DNA from: Desulfococcaceae bacterium HSG8 | GTDB taxonomy: Bacteria; Desulfobacterota; Desulfobacteria; Desulfobacterales; 4be13 | NCBI GenBank assembly: GCA_030378015.1 | Contig: JAUCGG010000036.1 | Location: forward strand, 1-33,130 | DNA length: 33,130 bases | Direction of reading: 5' to 3' | In this document: positions 1-7,349 of the stretch, piece by piece | Layout: each line of letters begins with the position of its first letter | Position numbering within the stretch: position 1 is the first letter of the stretch | Position numbers and translations under genes: made by a program | The notes under the pieces: generated by a model | The model's database searches: none | The model's input: the letters and a program-made list of their open reading frames with translations, nothing else | What the model was told of the DNA's origin: nothing

Positions 1-184
1 ATGGAAATACGGCAATCTGCGGTTTCCATAAATTTATAATGTTATCAGATTGTTAAAAAAACAACATATCCGGATCGTTATAAAAACGAATTAAAATCGG
101 TTCTTATAATATGGCGAATCGGTAAACTCTTGCCAGACAAGGCTTTACAAATTAGGATTAAAATTTCGGGCAACATTTAAGAAT
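1..184. other. Intergenic stretch at window edge, no gene seen
   Basis: AT-rich sequence without a coding frame that I can support. The first 29 bases can fold: ATGGAAA at the very start pairs with TTTCCAT ending at 29. Nothing else here is recognisable; it may be the edge of a gap whose gene lies outside the window. Confidence 0.4.
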
Positions 185-355
185 ATATATTCAGTAGATG
201 GAAAAAGCTCTGAAGCCCTCCGGGCGGCTTCGGCGTGAGTTCAGACTTCGGCGAGCTCAGTCGAGTCGTCAAACGATTGACAAATCCGCCTGAAATGCCT
301 GGGATTTGCCAATCCCAAGCGAGCATTCGGAGAGCACTTTCCATCTACTGATATT
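185..355. repeat. Inverted-repeat element ending at the stop codon of the QueG-like gene
   Basis: The left end (about 191-211, TCAGTAGATGGAAAAAGCTC) is complementary to the right end (about 331-351, AGAGCACTTTCCATCTACTG), so the roughly 170-bp segment forms a long imperfect palindrome. The interior is more GC-rich than its surroundings and holds smaller hairpins (CCCTCCGGGCGG near 218; GGATTTGCCAATCC near 302). The right end runs into the TAA stop of the neighbouring minus-strand gene. It resembles a miniature mobile element (MITE-like), but no flanking duplication was identified. Confidence 0.6.
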
Positions 356-1151
356 AGGTATCAGTGACATGCCGGGCATCCGGGAACGCAGACCCCGCAT
401 CCTTTGTCTTTAGGCGGTTGTTGGGACAGTTCCCTAAGCACTTGTTGCACTCGAGCCAATAATTGTATCCAGCGGTGTTGATTACCCGTTCGATATTCCT
501 GAGTCCCTGCTCATCTTTCAAGGTAATCGGGTAAATGGCGTGCTTGATGGTATGTTTCAGACAGGTAAGCTTTGCGAAGGTGCCTTCATCATCAAACGCG
601 CCTGAGGGACAGGAGCTATGACAGACTCCGCACTTTCCCGGGCAGGGAAAGTCGTCCCTGATCCTGTCTCCCGGAAGGTCAGCGCTGGTGACAACCGCAC
701 CTATCCTGAGCAATGTTCCGTAAACGGGGTGATGAACCAGTCCGTTTCGCCCGAAGGCACCTAATCCGGCATTGACCGCAGCGTGTTTCAGTGATAAAAG
801 CCCCCACGGTTCCATGCCGTGAAACACCATGGGTGCGTAGCTGGGAATCGGCACTGCCAAAGCATCTCCTGTCGCCTCTATGAAATTGCAGACATCTAAG
901 GCGATGTCGTCGAGCCGACCGTATATCGTGTGGTAGCTGCGGTGCATGGCATGAAGTTGATAGCGGGGCGAGCGGAATACGCCCCGGGGCACGGTAATCG
1001 CAAAAACTACTACCGTCTTTGCTCCATTGCAGATGATTTCCGGGTGATGGGCTTCAGGAGCCTTATCGAACCGCTCCACAGGCGCGAATCCGAAGGTGGT
1101 CACCCGATCCGCGAGATAAGCGGCGATACTGTTTCTCAATTCTTCGTTCAT
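354..1151 (-). CDS. QueG-like (epoxyqueuosine reductase-type) double 4Fe-4S protein
   Basis: A 265-residue soluble iron-sulfur protein related to the cluster domain of epoxyqueuosine reductase QueG and other reductive-dehalogenase-like proteins. Eight cysteines can house two [4Fe-4S] clusters: C170, C174, C177 and C181 (in CPGKCGVCHSSCP), C197, then C235, C238 and C242 (CNKCLGNCP). The SLKHAAVNAGLGAFGRNGLV stretch is the segment that precedes the clusters in this family. It is shorter than QueG (about 350-380 aa) and lacks a C-terminal HEAT-like part, so the tRNA reaction cannot be assigned safely; many such proteins are only called 4Fe-4S binding protein. The start is taken at 1151 because GGAG lies about 10 bases upstream; a longer reading from 1229 runs through repeats. 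Its stop lies at the edge of an inverted-repeat element. Confidence 0.8.
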   Translation of the reverse strand: MNEELRNSIAAYLADRVTTFGFAPVERFDKAPEAHHPEIICNGAKTVVVFAITVPRGVFRSPRYQLHAMHRSYHTIYGRLDDIALDVCNFIEATGDALAVPIPSYAPMVFHGMEPWGLLSLKHAAVNAGLGAFGRNGLVHHPVYGTLLRIGAVVTSADLPGDRIRDDFPCPGKCGVCHSSCPSGAFDDEGTFAKLTCLKHTIKHAIYPITLKDEQGLRNIERVINTAGYNYWLECNKCLGNCPNNRLKTKDAGSAFPDARHVTDT

Positions 1152-1191
1152 TGTTTCATTTTCTCCGTTGTGCAGATCCGGTTTTATGAGC

Positions 1192-1227
1192 GATTTACGA
1201 TTTACGATCGGACAGAAATCGTAAATC
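1192..1227. repeat. GATTTAC heptamer repeat with palindrome
   Basis: Two tandem GATTTAC units (1192-1205) are followed by an inverted copy (AATCGTAAATC at 1217-1227), giving a small hairpin just upstream of the QueG-like start. A close copy in opposite orientation occurs at 2708-2730, including the adjoining CTGTC(CT)GTCCGATC, and a third related block lies at 3894-3920. Confidence 0.55.
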
Positions 1228-1229
1228 AA

Positions 1230-1596
1230 GTGTGCAACTTTATTTTAGCCGAGAGATAATGCCACAAAGACACAAAGAACCTCGGTACTCCGTTTTATAA
1301 ATAATGTCCGGCAGGAAAATGCTGAAACTTTCCGGGCAGCGAAGCTTTGTTTATGCTGATTTCCGGGACAAAGCTTCCGTCGGATTCCGCCCCGGATGTT
1401 CGAACACTTAGTGCTCAGTTCCAGAAATAATGTCAGGGTTATAAATTCAGCGGAGTGCAAAGCCTGCTTTGCGGGAATCCCGCAGTGGCGCAAAGCAAGC
1501 TTTGCACTCCTCCGTTTTAACCCGGACATTATTTCTGAAACGAAGCACTTAGTGAGACTTCGCGCCTTTGCCTTCGTGGCATTATAAGTTGCACAC
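1230..1596. repeat. Long inverted-repeat element with GTGTGCAACTT ends
   Basis: The left end GTGTGCAACTT (1230-1240) is the exact complement of the right end AAGTTGCACAC (1586-1596). Just inside, ATAATGCCAC (1256-1265) pairs with GTGGCATTAT (1576-1585). The interior is a nested palindrome: a hairpin around GGAGTGCAAAGCCTGCTTTG (about 1452) is matched by CAAAGCAAGCTTTGCACTCC (about 1490). No plausible protein is encoded. The same outer motif recurs at 8092-8171, and the inner hairpin motif at 4041-4060, so this is a dispersed family. Confidence 0.7.
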
Positions 1597-1707
1597 AGCG
1601 TTAAATCAGAAATCGTATGACGACAAATATCACTTGACAGGATAAAACAAAAGAGGCATAAATGACAAATAACGTGCAAAAAATGACAAAAAAATAAGAG
1701 CAGAAAC
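1597..1707. other. Leader region of the AraC-type regulator
   Basis: A 111-bp AT-rich gap between the inverted-repeat element and the regulator gene. A weak purine-rich stretch (AAGAGCAGAA) precedes the ATG at 1708. I see no convincing promoter. Confidence 0.3.
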
Positions 1708-2706
1708 ATGGCCAGAATCACCTTTATTGCCTATGACCGATGCATGTTTTCAGGTATTGCCGGTCTGATAGATGCCTTTACCATTGCCGATTTATGGCAT
1801 CAGAAATTTGAAAGTGACGAAGCATCAGATGCTCATCCGTTATTTGATACGGAAATCGTCAGCCTGAAGGGCAAACCGGTTTTAACCAACCGGGGCATTC
1901 GGATCAATCCTGACCGGGGTACCGAGGATGTGGAAGATACGGATATGATCCTGATTCCGCCCTATTTGTTCGGGGTCCGCCCCCTGCCGGACGAAATGCC
2001 GGACATACTGCATTGGATTACCAGGCATTATCGGCAGGATACCCGGATCGGGGCTTTATGCACCGGTGTGTTTATCCTTGCCATGACCGGACTGCTGGAT
2101 GGAAAGATTGCCACCACCAACTGGCAGGTCGCCAAAAGGTTCAGGCGGCAGTTTCCTGAAGTCCGACTGAAATCGGAACGGGTTCTGACTGAAGACAGCG
2201 GACTGATCTGCTCCGGTGCAGTGACCGCGCTGTATAATTTAGCGATTTATGTGATTGAAATATTCGGGTCAGAGGCTCTTTCCCGTGTGTGCGCCAAGGC
2301 ATTCTTAGTTGACCCGGGCCGGAACACCCAGGCTCCCTATATGATAACGAATTTCTGGAAAAATCACGGTGATCGAGAAATTTTAAAAGCCCAGGAGTGG
2401 ATGGAGGATCACTATGCAGACAACATTACCATTGACGCGGCCGCCCGGCATGTCAGCTTAAGTCCACGGCATTTCAAACGGCGGTTTAAAAAGGCAACCG
2501 ATGAAACCCCGCTGGCATATCTTCAGCAGATTCGGCTGGAAGCTGCCAAAAAAAGATTGGAAACCACTACCGATAACATAGACGAAATCACCCGTCAGAT
2601 CGGCTATGAAGACAGCAGTTCCTTCCGGCGGCTGTTTAAAAAATATACCGCCTTGTCCCCGCGGGAATACCGGGATAAGTTTGGGAATATCCGAAATATT
2701 CATTGA
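1708..2706 (+). CDS. GlxA-family AraC-type transcriptional regulator
   Basis: A 332-residue cytoplasmic DNA-binding regulator. Residues about 1-190 form a DJ-1/PfpI-like domain with the nucleophile-elbow motif GALCTGVF (Cys118), and residues about 230-327 are a two-helix-turn-helix AraC domain (DAAARHVSLSPRHFKRRFKK, then EITRQIGYEDSSSFRRLFKK). This is the layout of GlxA/FtrA-type regulators, usually activators in which the PfpI-like domain senses a small molecule and is not enzymatic. The ligand and target cannot be read from the sequence. The gene sits alone: repeats lie upstream, and the next gene on the same strand starts 68 bp after the stop, behind another repeat. Confidence 0.9.
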   Translation: MARITFIAYDRCMFSGIAGLIDAFTIADLWHQKFESDEASDAHPLFDTEIVSLKGKPVLTNRGIRINPDRGTEDVEDTDMILIPPYLFGVRPLPDEMPDILHWITRHYRQDTRIGALCTGVFILAMTGLLDGKIATTNWQVAKRFRRQFPEVRLKSERVLTEDSGLICSGAVTALYNLAIYVIEIFGSEALSRVCAKAFLVDPGRNTQAPYMITNFWKNHGDREILKAQEWMEDHYADNITIDAAARHVSLSPRHFKRRFKKATDETPLAYLQQIRLEAAKKRLETTTDNIDEITRQIGYEDSSSFRRLFKKYTALSPREYRDKFGNIRNIH

Positions 2707-2707
2707 T

Positions 2708-2755
2708 GATTTACGATTTCTGTCTGTCCGATCTCATATCTCATAATCGTAAATT
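2708..2755. repeat. GATTTAC-type inverted repeat between regulator and transglycosylase
   Basis: GATTTACGATT (2708-2718) is the complement of AATCGTAAATT (2745-2755) apart from the end base, so the whole intergenic space can fold into a hairpin. The left half repeats the block at 1203-1227 in reverse orientation. It lies immediately before the Shine-Dalgarno sequence of the next gene. Confidence 0.55.
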
Positions 2756-2774
2756 CCGAAACAAGGAGGTCAGA

Positions 2775-3887
2775 ATGAACCCTCTGATTTTGAGAAACAT
2801 ATTCCTGTTTTTTTGTCTGATGCTTATGACCGGACTTCCTGCCCGATCCGAGTCACTCACCCCGTCCCAATATCCGTCTCTTATTTCATGCCTGAGGCAG
2901 AATGATCCGCTCTATTTCTGCAATGAAAAAGTTCCCCTTAAGAATCAGGAAGTCCGCGAACGTTTTGAAAAGGAACTCCTGCTTACACTATGGGACCGCG
3001 CACAGGTTATTCTTTGGTTAAAACGGGCGGGCCGTTATATGCCGTACATTGAAAAAATGCTGAAACAAAACCGGTTGCCGGATGATCTCAAGTATGTTCC
3101 GATTATCGAAAGCGCGCTCCAGCCTCATGCAGGCTCATCAAAAGGAGCCATGGGATTCTGGCAGTTTATGAGATCCACGGGGCAGAATTACGGTCTGATA
3201 GTTGATTCGGAAACTGATGGGCGCAGAAATATCTTCAAATCCACCGGGGCAGCCATGCTTTATCTTGAATATCTTTATGAAAAATTCGGATCATGGACCC
3301 TGGCAGCGGCGGCGTATAATATGGGAGAAAACAGGCTGGAAACCGAAATCACTGTCCAGGAAACCGATGACTACTATCAGCTTTATCTTTCCCAAGAAAC
3401 CCAGCGATATATTTTAAAGCTTATTTCCGTAAAACTGATCCTGTCTGACCCTGGAAAATACGGTTTTTCAATGATCAGAAGTGACAAATATCCGCAGTTG
3501 CAGTTTGACAGGGTTCAGGTGGAGATTTTTCGTGAAACCCCTGTCAGACTTATAGCACGGGCAGCAAAAACATATTTTAAGGTGATCAAAGACCTGAATC
3601 CGGAGATCAGGGGATATTATTTACACCCGGGAAACCATGAGATACTTATTCCGAAAGGAGCTTCCCGGAAGTTTCGCAAAAGATATAATAAGCTGTTCAA
3701 TCAATGGATAAAAGATACGGAAAAGAATGTCTATGAGGTTCAGCAGGGAGACAATCTCACTTTTATCGCAGAAAGCTTTGATGTCCCGCTGGGCGCTCTT
3801 CTGATATGGAATCGCCTGGATTTCAACCATACAATTCACCCGGGAGACCGCCTGATTGTTCATCCGGGCAATCGCACCCGGGAGTGA
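2775..3887 (+). CDS. Exported MltD-like lytic transglycosylase with LysM domain
   Basis: A 370-residue murein-cleaving enzyme predicted to act in the periplasm. It starts with a signal peptide (hydrophobic stretch ILRNIFLFFCLMLMTGLPA). The SLT/goose-lysozyme-like domain has the catalytic glutamate in YVPIIESALQPHAGS (Glu112), then KGAMGFWQFM and the AAAAYNMGENR motif, all diagnostic for family 1 lytic transglycosylases. A single LysM peptidoglycan-binding domain follows at about 320-365 (YEVQQGDNL to HPGDRLIVHP). The start at 2775 follows AAGGAGG by 6 bases; an in-frame ATG at 2703 would put 24 unrelated repeat-encoded residues before the signal peptide and is rejected. MltD homologues often have more LysM copies. 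Confidence 0.92.
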   Translation: MNPLILRNIFLFFCLMLMTGLPARSESLTPSQYPSLISCLRQNDPLYFCNEKVPLKNQEVRERFEKELLLTLWDRAQVILWLKRAGRYMPYIEKMLKQNRLPDDLKYVPIIESALQPHAGSSKGAMGFWQFMRSTGQNYGLIVDSETDGRRNIFKSTGAAMLYLEYLYEKFGSWTLAAAAYNMGENRLETEITVQETDDYYQLYLSQETQRYILKLISVKLILSDPGKYGFSMIRSDKYPQLQFDRVQVEIFRETPVRLIARAAKTYFKVIKDLNPEIRGYYLHPGNHEILIPKGASRKFRKRYNKLFNQWIKDTEKNVYEVQQGDNLTFIAESFDVPLGALLIWNRLDFNHTIHPGDRLIVHPGNRTRE

Positions 3888-3893
3888 TGACCT

Positions 3894-3926
3894 GATTTAC
3901 GATTGCCAACTCGTAAATCGCAAATC
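3894..3926. repeat. Third GATTTAC-type palindromic block
   Basis: GATTTACGATTGCCAACTCG followed by TAAATCGCAAATC: the heptamer motif and its complement form a short hairpin 7 bases after the transglycosylase stop. It could serve as a transcript 3' end, but no T-tract follows. Confidence 0.45.
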
Positions 3927-4030
3927 TCCTAAATTCGTTATAATCAGTAAAAAAATTTAAAGATCAGCATTGACAAAGTCATACGCTTTGTTCTAAGGTA
4001 TTTTGTTATTAACTAAATGTTCTGTTTCAG

Positions 4031-4091
4031 AAATTCGCGGAGTGCAAAGCCTGCTTTGCAATAACCCGGACAGGCAAAACCCCGCGAATTT
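4031..4091. repeat. Hairpin element with perfect 10-bp arms
   Basis: AAATTCGCGG (4031-4040) pairs perfectly with CCGCGAATTT (4082-4091). The interior holds GAGTGCAAAGCCTGCTTTG, the same inner hairpin sequence as in the element at 1230-1596. Non-coding, and part of the same repeat family. Confidence 0.6.
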
Positions 4092-4104
4092 AGACTACAA
4101 GGTG

Positions 4105-4146
4105 TCACGTTTCACGCATCACGCATCACGTTTCACGTTTCACGCA
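4105..4146. repeat. Six tandem heptanucleotides TCACGTT/TCACGCA
   Basis: Six consecutive 7-bp units, TCACGTT or TCACGCA, with no interruption, ending 10 bases before the Shine-Dalgarno sequence of the CBS gene and therefore in its 5' leader. Heptamer arrays of this type (short tandemly repeated repetitive sequences) are known from filamentous cyanobacteria; here the unit is different. Confidence 0.8.
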
Positions 4147-4167
4147 TCTTACAATAAGGAGGTTCCA

Positions 4168-4635
4168 ATGATCAAAGCGGAAGATATCATGACGAAAGAT
4201 GTGATCACCGTTTCACCGGATACAGAAGTGGGCCATGCCACAAAAATCCTGCTGGAAAAACGCATAAACGGCGTCCCGGTAGTGGATGAAGAGGGCAAAC
4301 TGTTGGGAATTCTTTGTCAGAGTGATCTTATCTCTCAGCAAAAAAGGCTTCCCATTCCTTCATTTTTTACCCTCCTTGACGGACTGATCCCTTTTACTTC
4401 AATGAAGCAGCTTGAAAGAGAGGTCAGTAAAGCCACAGCCGCTACAGTCGGCGACATCATGACGCAGAATCCGGTTACAGTTCGGCCTGACACAGATACT
4501 GAAACCGTGGCAACCCTCATGGTGGAAAAAAATTTTCACACCCTGCCGGTGCTGGATGAAGGAGAGCTTGTGGGAATTGTAGGAAAGGAAGATATCCTCA
4601 GAATACTGATGCCCGAATCACTTGGCACCAGCTAA
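4168..4635 (+). CDS. CBS-pair domain protein
   Basis: A 155-residue soluble protein made of two CBS motifs. The first covers about residues 5-60 (EDIMTKDVITVSPDTEV, then INGVPVVDEEGKLLGILCQS) and the second about 94-150 (VGDIMTQNPVTVRPDTD, then HTLPVLDEGELVGIVGKEDI), with a short insert between. CBS pairs bind adenine nucleotides (AMP, ATP, SAM) and act as energy-state regulatory modules; a free-standing pair has no fixed partner. The start is placed at 4168, after AAGGAGG with 6-base spacing; an upstream in-frame start at 4003 would translate repeats. A UspA gene begins 25 bp downstream, so the two are probably one stress-response operon. Confidence 0.9.
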   Translation: MIKAEDIMTKDVITVSPDTEVGHATKILLEKRINGVPVVDEEGKLLGILCQSDLISQQKRLPIPSFFTLLDGLIPFTSMKQLEREVSKATAATVGDIMTQNPVTVRPDTDTETVATLMVEKNFHTLPVLDEGELVGIVGKEDILRILMPESLGTS

Positions 4636-4660
4636 CCTTTTAAAATTCAAAGGAGGTATG

Positions 4661-5161
4661 ATGACTATCAGTAAAATTGCCTGCTGTACAGATTTTTCGG
4701 AAAATGCTGAAGCGGCATTTGTGATGGCGGTAGATATGGCTGAAAAATATCAGGCCAGGCTTTCTGTCATCCATGTATTGCCGCCGGTTGTGAATCCCCT
4801 GACAACAGATACCGACTGGATGCCCCCGGATGAATCAAAAACCTCCCTGATTCTTAAACTGGAAGAACGCATGGAACAGGCCTACGGGGCAAGGATACCT
4901 GACCATGTTGACTGCGAGTTTGTTGTCCTTGACGGTCATATATCAACAGAGATATTGATATATTTGGAAGAAAACCAGTCAGATATTGTTATAACAGGAT
5001 CATATGGACTTACAGGTATGGGGCTTGTTTTATTCGGCAGCGTCGCCAAAAGAATTTCACAAAAAGCTCCCTGCTCCGTGATGATTGTCCGCGGCCCGGA
5101 AAAAGATCAGGATGAGAAGAAGTCGGAGAACTCCGACCCTGGGCAGGACGCGAGTTCCTGA
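4661..5161 (+). CDS. Universal stress protein (UspA family)
   Basis: A 166-residue cytoplasmic single-domain universal stress protein. The N-terminus ISKIACCTDFSENA is the first strand and loop of the USP fold. The ATP-binding signature G-x2-G-x9-G-S is complete (G113, G116, G126, S127 in GSYGLTGMGLVLFGS), so it probably binds ATP. The tail after about residue 145 is a charged extension rich in Glu, Asp and Lys. AGGAGG at 4651-4656 leaves 4 bases to the ATG at 4661; the adjacent ATG at 4658 is too close. It lies 25 bp after the CBS-pair gene, and both families report adenylate or energy state. A hairpin follows the stop at once. Confidence 0.92.
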   Translation: MTISKIACCTDFSENAEAAFVMAVDMAEKYQARLSVIHVLPPVVNPLTTDTDWMPPDESKTSLILKLEERMEQAYGARIPDHVDCEFVVLDGHISTEILIYLEENQSDIVITGSYGLTGMGLVLFGSVAKRISQKAPCSVMIVRGPEKDQDEKKSENSDPGQDASS

Positions 5162-5162
5162 C

Positions 5163-5189
5163 CCTCCGAGGTTTTTTAAACCTCGGAGG
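5163..5189 (+). terminator. Hairpin terminator after uspA-like gene
   Basis: CCTCCGAGG (5163-5171) pairs with CCTCGGAGG (5181-5189), extended by TTT/AAA in the loop, starting 2 bases after the stop codon. The T-run lies inside the loop rather than after the stem, so termination strength is uncertain. Confidence 0.55.
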
Positions 5190-5212
5190 TCCGGGCTGAT
5201 TGTTACTCGTTT

Positions 5213-5355
5213 ACTCATTCCCAGGCTCTGCCTGGGAATGCATTCTGCAAGGCTCCGCCTTCAGATACTTTTCACCTGACTTATCGGTTTTAAGCTGAAA
5301 CATGAGGCAGAGCCTCCTGGAAAACATTCCCAGGCGGAGCCTGGGAACGAGAGAC
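5213..5355. repeat. Nested palindromic element (CCCAGGCTCYGCCTGGG type)
   Basis: Two outer hairpins, CCCAGGCTCTGCCTGGG (about 5220-5236) and CCCAGGCGGAGCCTGGG (about 5330-5346), flank two inner ones (AAGGCTCCGCCTT near 5249 and GAGGCAGAGCCTC near 5304). The left half as a whole is the inverted complement of the right half, so the 143-bp segment is a palindrome made of palindromes. The motif resembles dispersed repeats found in repeat-rich filamentous bacteria; I saw no second full copy in this window. Confidence 0.65.
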
Positions 5356-5426
5356 TTCCGAGGAATTTTTCGATCTGGCTTCGCTTTCAGCCTCGGAACT
5401 GATTTGTTATTCCCATCTGTAAAGAG

Positions 5427-5468
5427 ACTTCCGAAGTTTTCAAAACTTCGGAAGTTTTTGTTTTTTCT
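5427..5468 (+). terminator. Strong intrinsic terminator just upstream of the MFS gene
   Basis: ACTTCCGAAGTTTT (5427-5440), one base, then AAAACTTCGGAAGT (5442-5455): a perfect 14-bp stem, followed by TTTTGTTTTTTCTT. It is a textbook Rho-independent terminator on the plus strand, 42 bp before the MFS start codon. It either ends read-through from the CBS/Usp operon or lies in the MFS leader. Confidence 0.85.
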
Positions 5469-5509
5469 TCCGGGCATCCCTGTTCAGAAGCGATTTTAAT
5501 AAGGATCTG

Positions 5510-6715
5510 ATGGAAAAATCGGATAAAAAAATTTTTGCAACGCTCTTCTTCTCCATATTCACTGCGGTGACGGGTGTCGGAATTGTCGTTCCTCTTCTGC
5601 CGGTTTATGCACACAATCTCGGTGCCAGCGGCATGTACATCGCATTGATATTCGGCTCCTTTTCTATTTCAAGAACATTTTTCCTGCCTTATTTCGGGAG
5701 ACGCTCGGACCTAAAAGGACGGAAAACCTATATTGTAACAGGACTTCTGGCTTATACGGTCATCTCCTTCGGATTTGTTCTTTCAAGCAGTGTGGAAGCC
5801 CTTATCACGATGCGGTTCATCCAGGGAATCGCGTCCGCAATGATCATGCCTGTTGTCCAGGCATATATCGGGGACATAACACCGGAGACCAGAGAAGGAA
5901 CCACTATGGGCGTGTTCAATATGTCTGTTTTTTTCGGACTGAGTATCGGGCCGCTCATTGGCGGGGTACTCAACGACCATTTCAGCCTCCGGTTTTCTTT
6001 TCTCTGCATGGGCTTACTTTCGGCTGTCAGCTTTTTACTGAGCCTTTTCCTGCTTCCGCCTGTGAGTTCGGAGCAGGTTACGACATCCCGAGGGAAAGAT
6101 ATTACAGAATGGAAACTGCTTTTCAGAGACAGGGATATCGTAGGACTCTTTTTTTTCAGATTCGCTTATACCGCATGTATCGGGATCATCTGGAGCTTTC
6201 TTCCCCTTTTCGCTGATCTGGAATTCTCGCTCTCCAGTTCGCCCATCGGAGTCCTGGTCATGCTGGGGGTCTTTGTCAGCGGACTGCTCCAGCCATCCAT
6301 GGGCCTCCTGTCTGACAGGGTTAACAGGAAAGCAATGCTCATAATCGGCGGACTGATTACCGGTTATGCAATGTTTTCATTCGGGTGGGCAGCAGATTTC
6401 TGGGATCTGTTCATCGCCAATATCCTGTTCGGATTAGGAGGAAGCATGGCCATGGCACCGCATATGGCTATGGCAGTTCGGAAGGGAAGCCGGACCCGGT
6501 CAATGGGATCTGTCATGGCAATCATGACAATGGCGCACAGCATGGGAATGATGCTTGGCTCTGTTCTGGCAGGCATGATGATGGATATTTTCGAACTTCG
6601 TCAGGCATTTCCTTTCGGCTCAATGATTATGATTGCCGGCGTGTTTTTTTTCGCTGTGTCTTCATGTCAGAAAGGTGTTGTTCGGGATTGTGGTAAGGGA
6701 TTTCCCAATAAATAA
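5510..6715 (+). CDS. Major facilitator superfamily transporter
   Basis: A 401-residue inner-membrane carrier with about twelve hydrophobic segments in two halves. The loop after the second segment carries MFS motif A (PYFGRRSDLKGRKTYI, conserved G, R, D and GRK). A matching degenerate copy sits in the second half (MGLLSDRVNRKAM). The segment GTTMGVFNMSVFFGLSIGP resembles motif C of proton antiporters, so drug or metabolite efflux is likely; the substrate is unknown. The start is at 5510 with AAGGA about 6 bases upstream. The last seven residues and the stop codon lie in the left arm of an inverted-repeat element (6692-6850), so the C-terminus may have been remodelled by insertion. Confidence 0.9.
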   Translation: MEKSDKKIFATLFFSIFTAVTGVGIVVPLLPVYAHNLGASGMYIALIFGSFSISRTFFLPYFGRRSDLKGRKTYIVTGLLAYTVISFGFVLSSSVEALITMRFIQGIASAMIMPVVQAYIGDITPETREGTTMGVFNMSVFFGLSIGPLIGGVLNDHFSLRFSFLCMGLLSAVSFLLSLFLLPPVSSEQVTTSRGKDITEWKLLFRDRDIVGLFFFRFAYTACIGIIWSFLPLFADLEFSLSSSPIGVLVMLGVFVSGLLQPSMGLLSDRVNRKAMLIIGGLITGYAMFSFGWAADFWDLFIANILFGLGGSMAMAPHMAMAVRKGSRTRSMGSVMAIMTMAHSMGMMLGSVLAGMMMDIFELRQAFPFGSMIMIAGVFFFAVSSCQKGVVRDCGKGFPNK

Positions 6716-6850
6716 AATACCCGTTGCTGCTCGCGGGGGATTGGCAAATCCCCCGCATACGGGGTTCGGATTTGTCAATCCGAACCGGGGCAGCATAGTG
6801 CCCGTTTCCCGAATCGGGTATATTATTTATTCGGAGTTCCCTAAGTGGTA
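6692..6850. repeat. Inverted-repeat element overlapping the end of the MFS gene
   Basis: The left arm (about 6692-6723, with CCCAATAAATAAAATACCCG) is imperfectly complementary to the right arm (about 6814-6850, with CGGGTATATTATTTATTCGG). The centre holds two smaller GC-rich hairpins (GGGGGATTGGCAAATCCCCC and TTCGGATTTGTCAATCCGAA). The MFS stop codon (6713-6715) lies in the left arm. The outline matches the element at 185-355, which also abuts a stop codon. Confidence 0.6.
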
Positions 6851-7079
6851 ATATATAATATAACAGATCATCCGTCACTCCGGGATATCTGGCTTTGCTT
6901 TCAGTCAGGCTTTGATCAGGTTTTATCTTGACCTCAGATATCATCCTTGTCTCATTATTAACGGATAATATGTCGGACACGTAATCGGGTGTGAGATGAA
7001 TCCGACTGTCGGAAAGCATATCCGAGAGGACATGCGAACAGGAGGGAAAATAATGGAATATCTGATGATAAGAATTGGT
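6851..7079. other. Gene-free stretch between repeat elements
   Basis: About 230 bp without a supportable gene. Short frames exist on both strands, but none has a ribosome-binding site or recognisable protein sequence. Confidence 0.35.
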
Positions 7080-7107
7080 AAAATGGAAAATGGAAAATGG
7101 AAAATGG
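7080..7107. repeat. Four tandem AAAATGG heptamers
   Basis: Four perfect 7-bp units directly next to the 9-bp direct repeat and the insertion unit that follows. This is the third heptamer array of the window, with a different unit sequence. Confidence 0.75.
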
Positions 7108-7114
7108 TGAACCT
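7106..7114. repeat. Left copy of 9-bp direct repeat (target-site duplication)
   Basis: GGTGAACCT lies immediately before the first base of the insertion unit (GGGCG...). The identical 9 bases occur immediately after its last base at 7692-7700. This is what transposase-made staggered cuts leave behind. Confidence 0.75.
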
Positions 7115-7349
7115 GGGCGTATTTACAAGTCAGGGGAGTGATTTTCAGTCCCGGAGGGACTTTCTGAGAATAGCCCGGCAATTCATTGCCGGGTGAGTAT
7201 TCCGGATCATCACGTCCCGTAGGGACGACTGAAAAAAAGCTTTTCAGTCGTCCCTACGGGACTGAAAAACGGGGACATCCCCGGCAATAAATTGCCGGGC
7301 TATTTTCAGTCGTCCCTCCGGGACTGCTCCCCAAGTTGTAAATGCGCCC
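7115..7349. repeat. Copy 1 of 235-bp self-complementary repeat
   Basis: It starts GGGCGTATTTACAAGT and ends ACTTG reversed: the two ends are inverted repeats. Inside, CCCGGCAATTCATTGCCGGG, GTCCCGTAGGGAC and CAGTCGTCCCTACGGGACTG are small palindromes that also pair across the centre (AAAAAAGCTTTTC, about 7233). The copy can fold into one very long hairpin. It is about 95 percent identical to copy 2 by eye. Confidence 0.8.

Noticed and set aside
1245-1721. 158-residue frame on the minus strand
   Set aside because: It is entirely within the inverted-repeat element and the regulator leader; its sequence follows from the repeats.
6627-7181. 184-residue open frame on the minus strand after the MFS gene
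   Set aside because: It spans the end of the MFS gene, an inverted-repeat element and a heptamer array, and resembles no protein.
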